Source: Lignipirellula cremea
GTDB lineage: Bacteria > Planctomycetota > Planctomycetia > Pirellulales > Pirellulaceae
Direction of reading: 5' to 3'
DNA length: 64,000 nucleotides
Assembly (NCBI RefSeq): GCF_007751035.1
Contig: NZ_CP036433.1
Span: forward strand, 1,221,001 to 1,285,000
Within the stretch, counting starts at the first letter, position 1; each line of letters starts with the position of its first letter. Positions 1 to 6,912 of this stretch are shown piece after piece. The translations under genes were made by a program, and so were the position numbers. Below the pieces are notes generated by a model, which worked only from the letters and a program-made list of their open reading frames with translations, did not search any database and had not been told where the DNA came from.

Positions 1-742
1 TGCGACCATACCAGAAGCACGCAAGCGATACGCCATTCCCACGGAATGGGCTGACAAATACCAGGTGAAGCGCTGGGGCTTTCACGGCGCCAGTCACCGT
101 TTTATCGCCGAACGCACCGCCGAGCTCGCTCAACGCGACGACCTGAAGGTGATCTCCTGCCATCTGGGAGGCTCCAGCAGTCTGACCGCCATCGACTCAC
201 GGAAAAGCGTCGGCACCACGATGGGCATGAGCCCCCAGTCGGGCCTGCCGCAAAACAACCGCGTCGGCGACTTCGACATTTACAGCCTGCCGCTGCTGAT
301 GCAAGCCACCGGCAAAACCCTTGAAGAAACCCTGGAAACGCTCGCCAGTCAGGGCGGACTCTATGGGCTCAGCGGGGGACTCAGCAGCGATATGCGCGAC
401 CTGGAACAGGCCGCCGGTGAAGGAAACCAACTGGCCCAGCTGGCCCTCGATGTTTACGTCAGTGAGATTCGCCGCTACCTGGGCGGCTTGCTGATTGAAC
501 TGGGGCGGCTCGACTGGCTGGTGTTTACCGGCGGGATCGGGGAGAACGGCGCTGAGATCCGGGAAAGCGTTTGTCGCAACCTGGCCGACTTCGGCATCGA
601 ACTCGACCAGGCCGCCAACCAGGAAAAGAGTTCCGGCGAAAGAAAGATCAGCACGCCCGGCAGTCGGGTCGAGATCTGGGTCGTGCCCACCAATGAAGAG
701 ATTGTGGTCGCCCGCCAGACCCAGCAGTGTTTAACAGGCTAA
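1..742 (+). CDS. ackA: Acetate/propionate kinase family protein, C-terminal part (cut by window edge)
   Basis: The reading frame is open from the first bases of the window, so the gene begins upstream. It would convert acyl phosphate plus ADP to carboxylic acid plus ATP, the energy-yielding last step of a microcompartment aldehyde pathway. Visible acetokinase motifs are the YGFHG-like WGFHGASHR, the phosphate-binding CHLGGSSS, the NRVGDFD segment at the usual TRSGDID position, and the late FTGGIGENGAEIR nucleotide-site motif. A shell gene begins 21 bases after the stop, which suggests an operon. A PduW-like role in the compartment is inferred from context. The acyl chain length cannot be read from sequence. 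Confidence 0.88.
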   Translation, partial: ATIPEARKRYAIPTEWADKYQVKRWGFHGASHRFIAERTAELAQRDDLKVISCHLGGSSSLTAIDSRKSVGTTMGMSPQSGLPQNNRVGDFDIYSLPLLMQATGKTLEETLETLASQGGLYGLSGGLSSDMRDLEQAAGEGNQLAQLALDVYVSEIRRYLGGLLIELGRLDWLVFTGGIGENGAEIRESVCRNLADFGIELDQAANQEKSSGERKISTPGSRVEIWVVPTNEEIVVARQTQQCLTG

Positions 743-763
743 CGTCGTTTCAAAGGCTAACGC

Positions 764-1081
764 ATGTTTGTTGCGAAAGTGACCGGCGCCGTGGTGTCGA
801 CCCAGAAAGTCGGCACGCTCGTCGGGCAAAAACTGCTGGTGGTCGAACCGTACCGGCTGGAGCCGGCCGATCGCCGTCAGCTCACCACGACGGGCCGCAC
901 GTTTATCGCCATCGACACGATCGGCGCCGGCGAAGGCGACTACGTACTGATCACCCAGGGGTCGAGCGCCCGGCTCACTCCCGAGACCAAGAACCTGCCG
1001 ATCGACTGCGTCATTGTCGGCATCGTCGACCAGGTGCACATTGATCACGGCTGCGTTTATCGCCGCGACGAAGAAACCTGA
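764..1081 (+). CDS. BMC-P pentameric shell vertex protein (EutN/CcmL family), copy 1
   Basis: This 105-residue protein matches the EutN/CcmL fold, whose pentamers cap the vertices of bacterial microcompartments. It begins with the typical MFVAKVTGAVVST strand, followed by GQKLLVVEPY, then FIAIDTIGAGEGDYVLITQGSSAR, and ends with IDCVIVGIVDQV. The GAGEGDYVL segment is the family's central loop. An AAGG element lies upstream of the ATG. It sits 21 bases behind the acetate kinase gene and is the first of three BMC-P paralogs in the locus. A 380-base noncoding gap with palindromes follows. Confidence 0.93.
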   Translation: MFVAKVTGAVVSTQKVGTLVGQKLLVVEPYRLEPADRRQLTTTGRTFIAIDTIGAGEGDYVLITQGSSARLTPETKNLPIDCVIVGIVDQVHIDHGCVYRRDEET

Positions 1082-1097
1082 CGCCCCGGCCGACGCG

Positions 1098-1111
1098 TCC
1101 TTCTAGAAGGA
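1098..1111. repeat. 14-bp perfect palindrome TCCTTCTAGAAGGA
   Basis: This is a perfect inverted repeat starting 17 bases after the shell gene stop. It is followed by an A-rich stretch and a partial echo (AGAAGGA) about 10 bases later. It could be an operator or part of a weak terminator. Nothing in the window identifies a cognate regulator. Confidence 0.5.
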
Positions 1112-1162
1112 AAAATTATAGAAGGATCGTCAGCAAGCGGCGCGGGAACCCAGATATATAGG

Positions 1163-1180
1163 AACCTTATATATAAGGTT
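1163..1180. repeat. 18-bp perfect AT-rich palindrome AACCTTATATATAAGGTT
   Basis: This is a perfect 18-base palindrome in an otherwise GC-rich region, directly followed by TAAAAA. It could be a regulator binding site or a hairpin. Its symmetry and A+T content stand out from the neighbourhood. Confidence 0.55.
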
Positions 1181-1191
1181 TAAAAAGCCCG

Positions 1192-1392
1192 GGAGCGTCG
1201 CCTTTTGCTCGGCGAAACCACGTTGGAACTGGGGAAGAATAACTTCGGCTCACAGGAGTAGAACCGCCCGACGCTAGCGCGTTCGGCTCACTATACAAAA
1301 ACCGAAGTTATTTTCCCCTCGTTCCGTACTTTCGCGGAGCGAACGGCGACGGAACAGAAACGGCCTTTCACCAGGCGAAAGGCGACAAGCTA
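1192..1392. repeat. Composite palindromic intergenic element, copy A (expanded)
   Basis: This contains degenerate versions of the two hairpins seen intact in copies B and C: a CTTTTGC..GCGAAAC arm and an ACTTTCGCGGAGCGAACG arm. An outer pair GTTCCGT (1321-1327) and ACGGAAC (1349-1355) is followed by AGAAAC, as in copy B. A 101-base segment (1225-1325) with imperfect inverted ends separates the two hairpin halves. A third perfect hairpin, GCCTTTC/GAAAGGC, lies at 1363-1383. Confidence 0.55.
1225..1325. repeat. 101-bp segment with imperfect terminal inverted repeats
   Basis: The left arm is GGAACT followed by GGGGAAGAATAACTTCGG (1231-1248). The right arm is CCGAAGTTATTTTCCCC (1302-1318) followed by TCGTTCC. 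The arms pair with one bulged base and a small mismatch near the outer end. There is no coding capacity. It may be a miniature insertion inside the palindromic element or a long stem-loop. Confidence 0.5.
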
Positions 1393-1464
1393 ACGGTCAT
1401 TTAATCATCCAGCCGCCAGGCGTTTGCGCCGGCTGCTTGCCTTATTCTCGAATCTTCATTCGCC

Positions 1465-2895
1465 ATGCAAATCGACGAAACTTTTATTCGCAGTGTTGTC
1501 GCCCAGGTACTGGCTGAAGTGGGCCAGGCGCCAGCGGTGTCGGGCGGCAGCTACGCTGGCCGGCATGGCGTATTCCATGACGCCAACGAAGCGGTCGCCG
1601 CGGCCCGCGACGCTTACGAGCAGTTGTGCGATCGACCGCTGTCGGACCGGAAACGGATCATCGACCATATCCGCCGGATCTCGATCGAGCAGTGTGTCGA
1701 GCTGGGCACGATGGAGATGGAAGAAACGAAGATCGGCCGGCTGGAACACAAAATCGCCAAGCTCAGCACGCTCGGCGAGCAGACGCCCGGCGTGGAGTTC
1801 CTCCGCACTGAAGCGTTCAGCGGCGACCACGGCCTGGCCATCATTGAACACGCTCCGTTCGGCGTGATCGGAGCCATCACACCGGTCACCCATTCGCTGC
1901 CGACCATCACCGGCAACGCCGTCAGCATGATCGCCGCGGGCAACACCCTGGTGGTGAACCCGCACCCCAGCGGCAAGAAAGTCGCCGCCGAAGGGGTCCG
2001 TCGGTTCAATCAGGCCATCTATCGCGACCTGGGCATCGACAATCTGATCTGTGTGATCGCCGAACCGACGCTGGAATCGGCCGATGCGATCTTCAAGCAT
2101 CGCGATGTGAACATGATTTGTGTAACAGGCGGACCTGCTGTCGCCCGGGCCGCCTTGCGGGCCGGCAAGCGGGCTGTGGTGGCCGGACCTGGCAACCCGC
2201 CGGTCGTCGTCGATGAAACGGCTGACCTGGATCGGGCCGCCCGGTGCATCATCCAGGGCGCCTCTTACGACAACAACCTGCTCTGCATCGCCGAGAAGGA
2301 AGTCTTCGTGGTGGAGTCGGTCTTTGACAAAATGATGCAGGCGATGGAACGGGCCGGCGCCATGCGGCTGAACTCCCGCGAAGTCGACCGTTTGACGAGC
2401 GTCGCCATTACGCAGGTCGGCGAAGGGGATGATCGCCACGACGCCCCGGCCAAGGAGTTCCTCGGCAAAGACGCCTCCGTGCTGGCCCATGGCGCCGGCG
2501 TGCAGGCCCCGGCCGGCTGCGAACTGCTCTTTGGCGAAACCGACGAGACAAACCCGTTCGTCCCCGTCGAACAGATGATGCCCTTCGTGCCGTTCGTCCG
2601 TTGCCGTAACGTCGACGAAGCGATCGCCAAGGCCAAGCACTATGAGCACGGCTTCCGCCACACCAGCATCATCCACTCGAACAACGTCCGCAACATGACC
2701 AAAATGGGCCGCGCCCTGGAGACGACCCTGTTCGTCAAGAACGGGCCGTGCATGGCTTCTTTGGGTCTGGGCGGCGAAGGCTACCTGTCGTTTTCGATCG
2801 CCGGTCCGACCGGCGAAGGCGTCACCACGCCGATGACCTTTACCCGTGAACGCCGCTGCTCGTTGATCGACGACCTGCACATCCTGGGGCGATAG
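1465..2895 (+). CDS. CoA-acylating aldehyde dehydrogenase of the microcompartment (PduP-like)
   Basis: This 476-residue aldehyde dehydrogenase would oxidise an aldehyde to acyl-CoA with NAD inside the shell, here probably lactaldehyde or propionaldehyde. The catalytic cysteine is C274 in [13 protein letters not shown], the signature of the PduP/EutE group. Nucleotide-binding segments such as GAITPVTH and VVNPHPSGK are present. Residues 4-19 ([16 protein letters not shown]) form a short amphipathic helix before a Gly/Ser-rich linker, which resembles an N-terminal encapsulation peptide. Only one base separates its stop from the next shell gene, so the two are surely cotranscribed. Substrate assignment is inferred from context. 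Confidence 0.93.
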   Translation: MQIDETFIRSVVAQVLAEVGQAPAVSGGSYAGRHGVFHDANEAVAAARDAYEQLCDRPLSDRKRIIDHIRRISIEQCVELGTMEMEETKIGRLEHKIAKLSTLGEQTPGVEFLRTEAFSGDHGLAIIEHAPFGVIGAITPVTHSLPTITGNAVSMIAAGNTLVVNPHPSGKKVAAEGVRRFNQAIYRDLGIDNLICVIAEPTLESADAIFKHRDVNMICVTGGPAVARAALRAGKRAVVAGPGNPPVVVDETADLDRAARCIIQGASYDNNLLCIAEKEVFVVESVFDKMMQAMERAGAMRLNSREVDRLTSVAITQVGEGDDRHDAPAKEFLGKDASVLAHGAGVQAPAGCELLFGETDETNPFVPVEQMMPFVPFVRCRNVDEAIAKAKHYEHGFRHTSIIHSNNVRNMTKMGRALETTLFVKNGPCMASLGLGGEGYLSFSIAGPTGEGVTTPMTFTRERRCSLIDDLHILGR

Positions 2896-2896
2896 C

Positions 2897-3157
2897 ATGC
2901 AACAAGCCCTGGTAGTGGGATCGGCGACCTCGACGATCAAACACCCGTCGATGCAGGGAACCAAGCTGCTGATCGTGCAGCCGCTGCTGGCCGATGGTCG
3001 TTCGCCCGACGGCGATCCTTGCATTTGCGTAGATCGGCTTGGCGCTGGTCGCGGAGAGACGGTGATTATCACCAGCGACGGACGTTACGCCCGGGAGATT
3101 CTCCAGGCCGATGCGACGCCCGTCCGCTGGACGACCTTAGGAATTCAAGACGCGTGA
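2897..3157 (+). CDS. BMC-P pentameric shell vertex protein (EutN/CcmL family), copy 2
   Basis: This compact 86-residue EutN/CcmL protein begins MQQALVVGSATSTIKHPSM, continues with GTKLLIVQPL and the CVDRLGAGRGETVIITSDG loop, and closes with RWTTLGIQDA. It is shorter than copy 1 at the C-terminus. It starts one base after the aldehyde dehydrogenase stop, and its stop overlaps the GTG of the next gene (GTGA), indicating translational coupling. The divergence from copies 1 and 3 suggests a distinct vertex role, which is inference. Confidence 0.92.
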   Translation: MQQALVVGSATSTIKHPSMQGTKLLIVQPLLADGRSPDGDPCICVDRLGAGRGETVIITSDGRYAREILQADATPVRWTTLGIQDA

Positions 3158-3885
3158 CCCGACTCCCGTCGACCCTCAGCGAAGCCGCGATCGAACAGAT
3201 CGTGCACGAAGTCGTGCGACGACTGCGGTCCGCTGGTGCGCTGTCGACGAAGCCCTTGACAACGGTGGTCGCGCCCCGCCCGACGCCAGTGATAACGGAG
3301 AATGGCGTCGCTCCCGGAAGTAAAGGCACAGGGAAAGCGGCCGACGACGAGGGCCTGGTGGCGATAGAGGATCGGGTGGTGACGCTCGCTTCGCTCAAAC
3401 ATCGCTGGAGCGGGATGCAGCGATTGCTGGTGCGGGCCGATGCGGTCGTGACGCCGGCGGTGGCTGACGAACTGCGCGAGAAGAACATTCGGCTGCTCCG
3501 CGGCGACAGCGATACGATCCGGCAGACGACCTGCCTGGTCGCCTGCGGCGACGACGCCGGGGCGATCGGCGCCATCCGGCGACTGCCGGGGGTGAAGCTA
3601 CGGCTGGAGCCGACCGAACCACAAGCCTGGGAGGCGGTCGCCGCCAGTATCCGCCAGGGCCAGGCCGCGGCGCTCGCGACCACGCGACCCGCGATCGCCT
3701 TGTGCCAGTTGAACAAACATGCCGACGTGCGGGCGGTCTCCGGCGCCACGATCGAGATCCTGCGCGAGGCCTGGGAACAGGCGTCGGCGAATGTGCTGGT
3801 GATTGACCCGCGGCTGCTCAATCCGCACCAGGTCGCCCGCCAGGTGGAGTTTTTCGCCCAGCATCGGCGCCATGAGACCCTTTGA
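3154..3885 (+). CDS. Uncharacterised probable microcompartment cargo protein
   Basis: The start is placed at GTG 3154, overlapping the stop of the preceding shell gene, giving 243 residues. A longer open frame reaching back to 3019 would overlap that gene and is unlikely. Residues about 7-25 (LSEAAIEQIVHEVVRRLRS) form an amphipathic helix like an encapsulation peptide, followed by a Pro/Thr-rich linker to about residue 70. The remaining part is a compact alpha/beta domain. Its last 50 residues (NVLVIDPRLLNPHQVARQVEFF) faintly recall the end of RpiB/LacA sugar isomerases. I cannot name an activity. Position and targeting helix point to an enzyme or scaffold inside the shell. Confidence 0.8.
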   Translation: MTRLPSTLSEAAIEQIVHEVVRRLRSAGALSTKPLTTVVAPRPTPVITENGVAPGSKGTGKAADDEGLVAIEDRVVTLASLKHRWSGMQRLLVRADAVVTPAVADELREKNIRLLRGDSDTIRQTTCLVACGDDAGAIGAIRRLPGVKLRLEPTEPQAWEAVAASIRQGQAAALATTRPAIALCQLNKHADVRAVSGATIEILREAWEQASANVLVIDPRLLNPHQVARQVEFFAQHRRHETL

Positions 3886-3912
3886 CAGGCGACCTGACCC
3901 AGGAAACTAACC

Positions 3913-4191
3913 ATGCGTATTGCCGAAGTGATCGGAACCGTCACGCTCAGTCGCTGTCACCCCAGTTTCCAGGGTGCGCGGCTGCGATTGGCCGTGCCGA
4001 TGACGCTGGCCGAACTGCAGCAGGAGCAACCGCTGGCGGCCGAGCCGCTGGTCGTCTGGGACGATCTGGGCGCCGGGATCGGCAGTCGCATCGCCTTGAG
4101 CGAAGGCGGCGAAGCGGCCCAGCCCTTCCGCCCCCACGACAAACCGGTTGACGCTTACAACGCCGCCCTGCTCGACGAAATCAACTTGTAA
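3913..4191 (+). CDS. BMC-P pentameric shell vertex protein (EutN/CcmL family), copy 3
   Basis: This 92-residue EutN/CcmL protein starts MRIAEVIGTVTLSRCHPSF, then GARLRLAVPM. The loop VVWDDLGAGIGSRIALSEGGEAA is in the expected place, and the protein ends with DAYNAALLDEINL instead of the usual final strand. An AGGAAA element precedes the ATG. It lies 27 bases after the unknown cargo gene. Its longer hydrophilic C-terminus is the clearest difference from the other two copies. Confidence 0.9.
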   Translation: MRIAEVIGTVTLSRCHPSFQGARLRLAVPMTLAELQQEQPLAAEPLVVWDDLGAGIGSRIALSEGGEAAQPFRPHDKPVDAYNAALLDEINL

Positions 4192-4519
4192 ATCCACTTA
4201 CCAGGAACGCGAGGGGAATGCCTCTAGAATTTGGTTTCGTCGTTTTGCGAAATAACAGGCGCAGAAAGTCGTCTTTTGCTCCGCAAAAGAACGCGTACTT
4301 TCACGGAGTGAAAGTCGACTGTCCGGCGTCTTCTCTTGCTCAAAACGACGAAACAGAAACCATCAGTAATTCGTCGCACGTTCCTGAATCAAAGCGTAAA
4401 TCAAACCACCCCTGAATCAAAAATAACCCTACGGTCCCTGCGGATCGCCCCCATCGATCGGCAAGTCGACGGGCGAAATGAACGCCGGAACTTACCAGCC
4501 CAATTGCGGGAGACTTTTC
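4192..4519 (+). other. Noncoding gap with hairpin element before the aldolase gene
   Basis: No gene is visible. The stretch holds composite palindromic element copy B (4234-4360) and then about 150 bases of unremarkable sequence ending in the aldolase ribosome binding site GGGAGA. A 65-residue open frame over the element has no protein character. Confidence 0.6.
4234..4360. repeat. Composite palindromic intergenic element, copy B
   Basis: An outer perfect 14-bp inverted repeat, GTTTCGTCGTTTTG (4234-4247) and CAAAACGACGAAAC (4341-4354), encloses two perfect hairpins. These are CTTTTGC-TCC-GCAAAAG (4273-4289) and CTTTCAC-GGA-GTGAAAG (4298-4314), and they flank a central ACGCGT. The inner unit is bounded by AGTCG and CGACT. 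AGAAAC follows the outer stem, as in copy A. This looks like a mobile REP-like element or a structured RNA. Confidence 0.75.
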
Positions 4520-5431
4520 ATGGTCAATGTGCATAAGCTCAAACAGGACATCTGCGAAATCGGCCGGCGGATCTACAATAAAGGCTTCGCCGCCGCCAAC
4601 GACGGCAACATCACCGTTCGCGTCAGCGAGAACGAAGTCCTGTGCACCCCCACCATGCACTCCAAAGGCTTTCTCACCCCGGAAGATATCTGCACCATCG
4701 ACATGACGGGCAAGCAGACCGCCGGCCGGAAAAAACGGAGCAGCGAGGCGTTGCTGCATCTGGAAATCTATAAGCAGCGGGCCGACGTGAAGTCGGTCGT
4801 GCACTGCCACCCGCCGCACGCGACCGCGTTTGCGATTGCCCGCGAACCGATCCCGCAGTGCGTGCTGCCCGAGGTCGAAGTGTTCCTGGGCGACGTGCCG
4901 ATCACCAAATACGAAACGCCCGGCGGGCAGGCCTTTGCCGATACGATCCTGCCGTTTGTGGACCGCACGAACGTGATCATCCTGGCGAACCACGGCACGG
5001 TCAGCTTTGGCGAGAATGTCGAAAGGGCCTACTGGTGGACGGAAATTCTCGACGCCTACTGCCGCATGCTGCTGCTGGCCAAGAGTCTGGGGAAGGTCAA
5101 CTACTTCACCGAGGACAAAGAGCGGGAACTGCTCGACCTGAAGGCGAAGTGGGGCTTCGAAGATCCCCGCAACACCGAAGCGTACAAGGATTGCGATATC
5201 TGCGCGAACGACATTTTCCGCGACAGCTGGGAATCGTCGGGCGTGCAGCGCGGCGCCTTTGAAGCTCCCCCGGTCATGCGGCCCGGCGGCAGCGTTTCCA
5301 GCAATGGCTCCAGCAGCAATGGGTCAAGCCCGGCGCCTGCCCCCAGCGGTTCGGCTCCGGCCTTGGGCGCCGATCAGGAAGCGCTCGTCAAGCTGATTAC
5401 GGAACGCGTGCTGGCGGCCCTGCGCAGCTAA
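4520..5431 (+). CDS. Class II aldolase (fuculose/rhamnulose-1-phosphate type) with C-terminal encapsulation helix
   Basis: This is a zinc-dependent class II aldolase/adducin-fold enzyme of 303 residues. E76 (SSEALLH), H95 and H97 (HCHPPHATA) and H158 (ANHGTVSFG) are the catalytic acid and metal ligands of the family. The start at 4520 is chosen over 4478 because GGGAGA lies eight bases upstream. After residue 255 a Gly/Ser/Asn/Pro-rich linker leads to a terminal amphipathic helix (about 285-303, DQEALVKLITERVLAALRS), typical of cargo tethering to a shell. In PV compartments this enzyme makes DHAP and L-lactaldehyde from deoxysugar phosphates. Sugar specificity here is inferred. Confidence 0.92.
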   Translation: MVNVHKLKQDICEIGRRIYNKGFAAANDGNITVRVSENEVLCTPTMHSKGFLTPEDICTIDMTGKQTAGRKKRSSEALLHLEIYKQRADVKSVVHCHPPHATAFAIAREPIPQCVLPEVEVFLGDVPITKYETPGGQAFADTILPFVDRTNVIILANHGTVSFGENVERAYWWTEILDAYCRMLLLAKSLGKVNYFTEDKERELLDLKAKWGFEDPRNTEAYKDCDICANDIFRDSWESSGVQRGAFEAPPVMRPGGSVSSNGSSSNGSSPAPAPSGSAPALGADQEALVKLITERVLAALRS

Positions 5432-5502
5432 CGGGTTGTACACGCGTCGGTCGCGATTGCGTCCGCAAATTGTCACCAAGTTTTTACCCTGTTGCCTCCT
5501 GG

Positions 5503-5577
5503 AGCGTCGTCTTTCGCCTGGCGAAAGGATGCGTGCTCTTTGCGGAGCGAACACCGACAAACCGTCAGGACGACGCT
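5503..5577. repeat. Composite palindromic intergenic element, copy C
   Basis: A perfect 9-bp outer inverted repeat, AGCGTCGTC (5503-5511) and GACGACGCT (5569-5577), encloses the perfect hairpin CTTTCGC-CTG-GCGAAAG (5511-5527). A degenerate CTTTGCGGAGCGAA hairpin follows. The layout matches copy B although the outer stem sequence differs. It lies between the aldolase and dehydrogenase genes. Confidence 0.7.
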
Positions 5578-5669
5578 GGCCCGTGCTTCGCTTCCGTGAG
5601 AGTCATGCCGACATTGCGTAACTCAACGCAACTCCTGAAACATATCGCACCAAGGCGAGGATCAAGAGC

Positions 5670-6605
5670 ATGAAAGTAAGTATTATTGGGGCCGGCGGAC
5701 TGGTGGGTTCTTGCGCTGCCTATGCGTTGCAATGCGGCGGCGTGGTGCGGGAAATCGCCCTGCTGGATGTGAACCAGGACGCCGCGGCCGGCCATGCCCT
5801 GGACCTGCTGCACGGCGGACCCAGTACAGCCGACCAGGTGATTACATCGGGCGGTTACGAGCAAGTGGTCGACAGCGATGTGATCTGCATCACAGCAGGC
5901 CTGCGTCGCAAGCCCGATGAAAGCCGCCTGGACCTGATCAATCGGAACACCGACCTGTTCGTGTCGATTCTGGATCAGATCAAACAGGCCGGCCATCGCT
6001 CGGACGTGATCGTGCATGTGGTTTCCAATCCGGTGGATATTCTGACCTACGTGGCGGCCCAGCGGTTGAACCTGCCGGCGTCGCAAGTGATTGGACTGGG
6101 CACGCAGCTGGATACGATCCGCTTTCGCAGCCTGATCGCACAGCGCCTGACGCTGCCGCCGACCCAGGTCGCGGCGTTGATCCTGGGCGAGCATGGCGAC
6201 AGCATGCTGCCGATCTGGTCGAGCGCCACGGCGGCCGGTTTGCCGCTGGATAAGTTTCCGGGCTGGTCGGCGCATCTGGCCAACGAACTGTTCGAACGGA
6301 CGAAGGGCTCCGGCGCGGAAGTGATCAAAAAGAAAGGCGGCGCCGGTTTTGCGGTGGGTATCGCCATTCGCGATGTGATCGAAAGCATCGCCCTGGACCA
6401 GCAGCGGATTCTGCCTGTTTCGACCATCCAGTCAGGCTGCTATGGCCTGCGCGATGTGGCGTTGTCGGTCGCCACGGTCGTCGGTCGGCAGGGCGCCATC
6501 GAGCGTTACGAGCTGGACCTGTGGCCGAAAGAGCTGCAGGGTCTGCGCCGCAGCGGGGCGGTTTTGAGGCAAACCCTGGAGACGGTGCTCAGTCGTATCG
6601 GTTAG
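5670..6605 (+). CDS. NAD-dependent lactate/malate dehydrogenase family protein of the microcompartment locus
   Basis: This 311-residue enzyme of the LDH/MDH superfamily opens with the Rossmann motif GAGGLVGS. D34 follows the second strand, as in NAD-specific enzymes. Catalytic residues are present: R86 (DESRLDL), D148 and R151 (LDTIRFR) and H175 (LGEHGDSML). The specificity position equivalent to Gln102 of lactate dehydrogenase is R80 (AGLRRKPD), which in this superfamily marks malate-type enzymes. It probably balances NAD in the compartment pathway. GAGGA precedes the ATG. It is the last gene of the locus in this window. Confidence 0.9.
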   Translation: MKVSIIGAGGLVGSCAAYALQCGGVVREIALLDVNQDAAAGHALDLLHGGPSTADQVITSGGYEQVVDSDVICITAGLRRKPDESRLDLINRNTDLFVSILDQIKQAGHRSDVIVHVVSNPVDILTYVAAQRLNLPASQVIGLGTQLDTIRFRSLIAQRLTLPPTQVAALILGEHGDSMLPIWSSATAAGLPLDKFPGWSAHLANELFERTKGSGAEVIKKKGGAGFAVGIAIRDVIESIALDQQRILPVSTIQSGCYGLRDVALSVATVVGRQGAIERYELDLWPKELQGLRRSGAVLRQTLETVLSRIG

Positions 6606-6912
6606 AGGGGCGGGGCCAGATAGTTGCGAAAACTTTGCCAAAAATCGGCCCAAAACTCGCCCTTCCTCTAACGGGGAATTAAGATTGCAACAGACGAACC
6701 GGAGAGACAACCTGCTTTTACTGGCTTCTGTATCCAAGCTAACCGTTGCAGGTGGAACCCCCCCAGTTTTATGCCTTTTTTGGGCGTCGACAATTGACAA
6801 CGCTAGTTTGATTGGTATCTTTTGACAGGATAAGCCCGTACAGGCAACCTAAATAACCTATTTTGGTATTGTTTCCCCTTCTTTTCACCTCACCTTGAGG
6901 AAGGAGCAAGCT
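6606..6912 (+). other. Intergenic region ahead of the YTV protein gene
   Basis: No gene is seen. The segment separates the microcompartment locus from the YTV gene. It contains a good sigma-70-like promoter at 6794-6821 and the GAGGAAGGAG ribosome binding site at 6897-6906. Confidence 0.6.
6794..6821 (+). promoter_or_regulatory. Candidate promoter of the YTV protein gene
   Basis: TTGACA (6794-6799) and TATCTT (6816-6821) are separated by 16 bases in an AT-richer stretch about 90 bases upstream of the start codon. The -35 is a perfect consensus and the -10 is moderate. A second TTGACA at 6822 has no well-spaced partner. Confidence 0.5.

Larger units (their letters stand above)
1082..1464 (+). 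other. Noncoding gap in the microcompartment locus, rich in palindromes
   Basis: No gene is visible here. The stretch holds a 14-bp palindrome, an 18-bp AT-rich palindrome and a composite hairpin element, each listed separately. It lies between the first shell gene and the aldehyde dehydrogenase and could end one transcript and start or regulate the next. Confidence 0.6.

Noticed and set aside
1456-3072. 538-residue minus-strand open frame
   Set aside because: Antisense to the aldehyde dehydrogenase; composition typical of shadow frames.
3019-3153. Earlier start for the unknown cargo gene
   Set aside because: It would overlap most of the preceding shell gene; the GTG at 3154 gives a standard GTGA overlap.
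4218-4415. 65-residue + strand open frame as a small gene
   Set aside because: It lies entirely on the palindromic element; no ribosome binding site and no protein-like composition.
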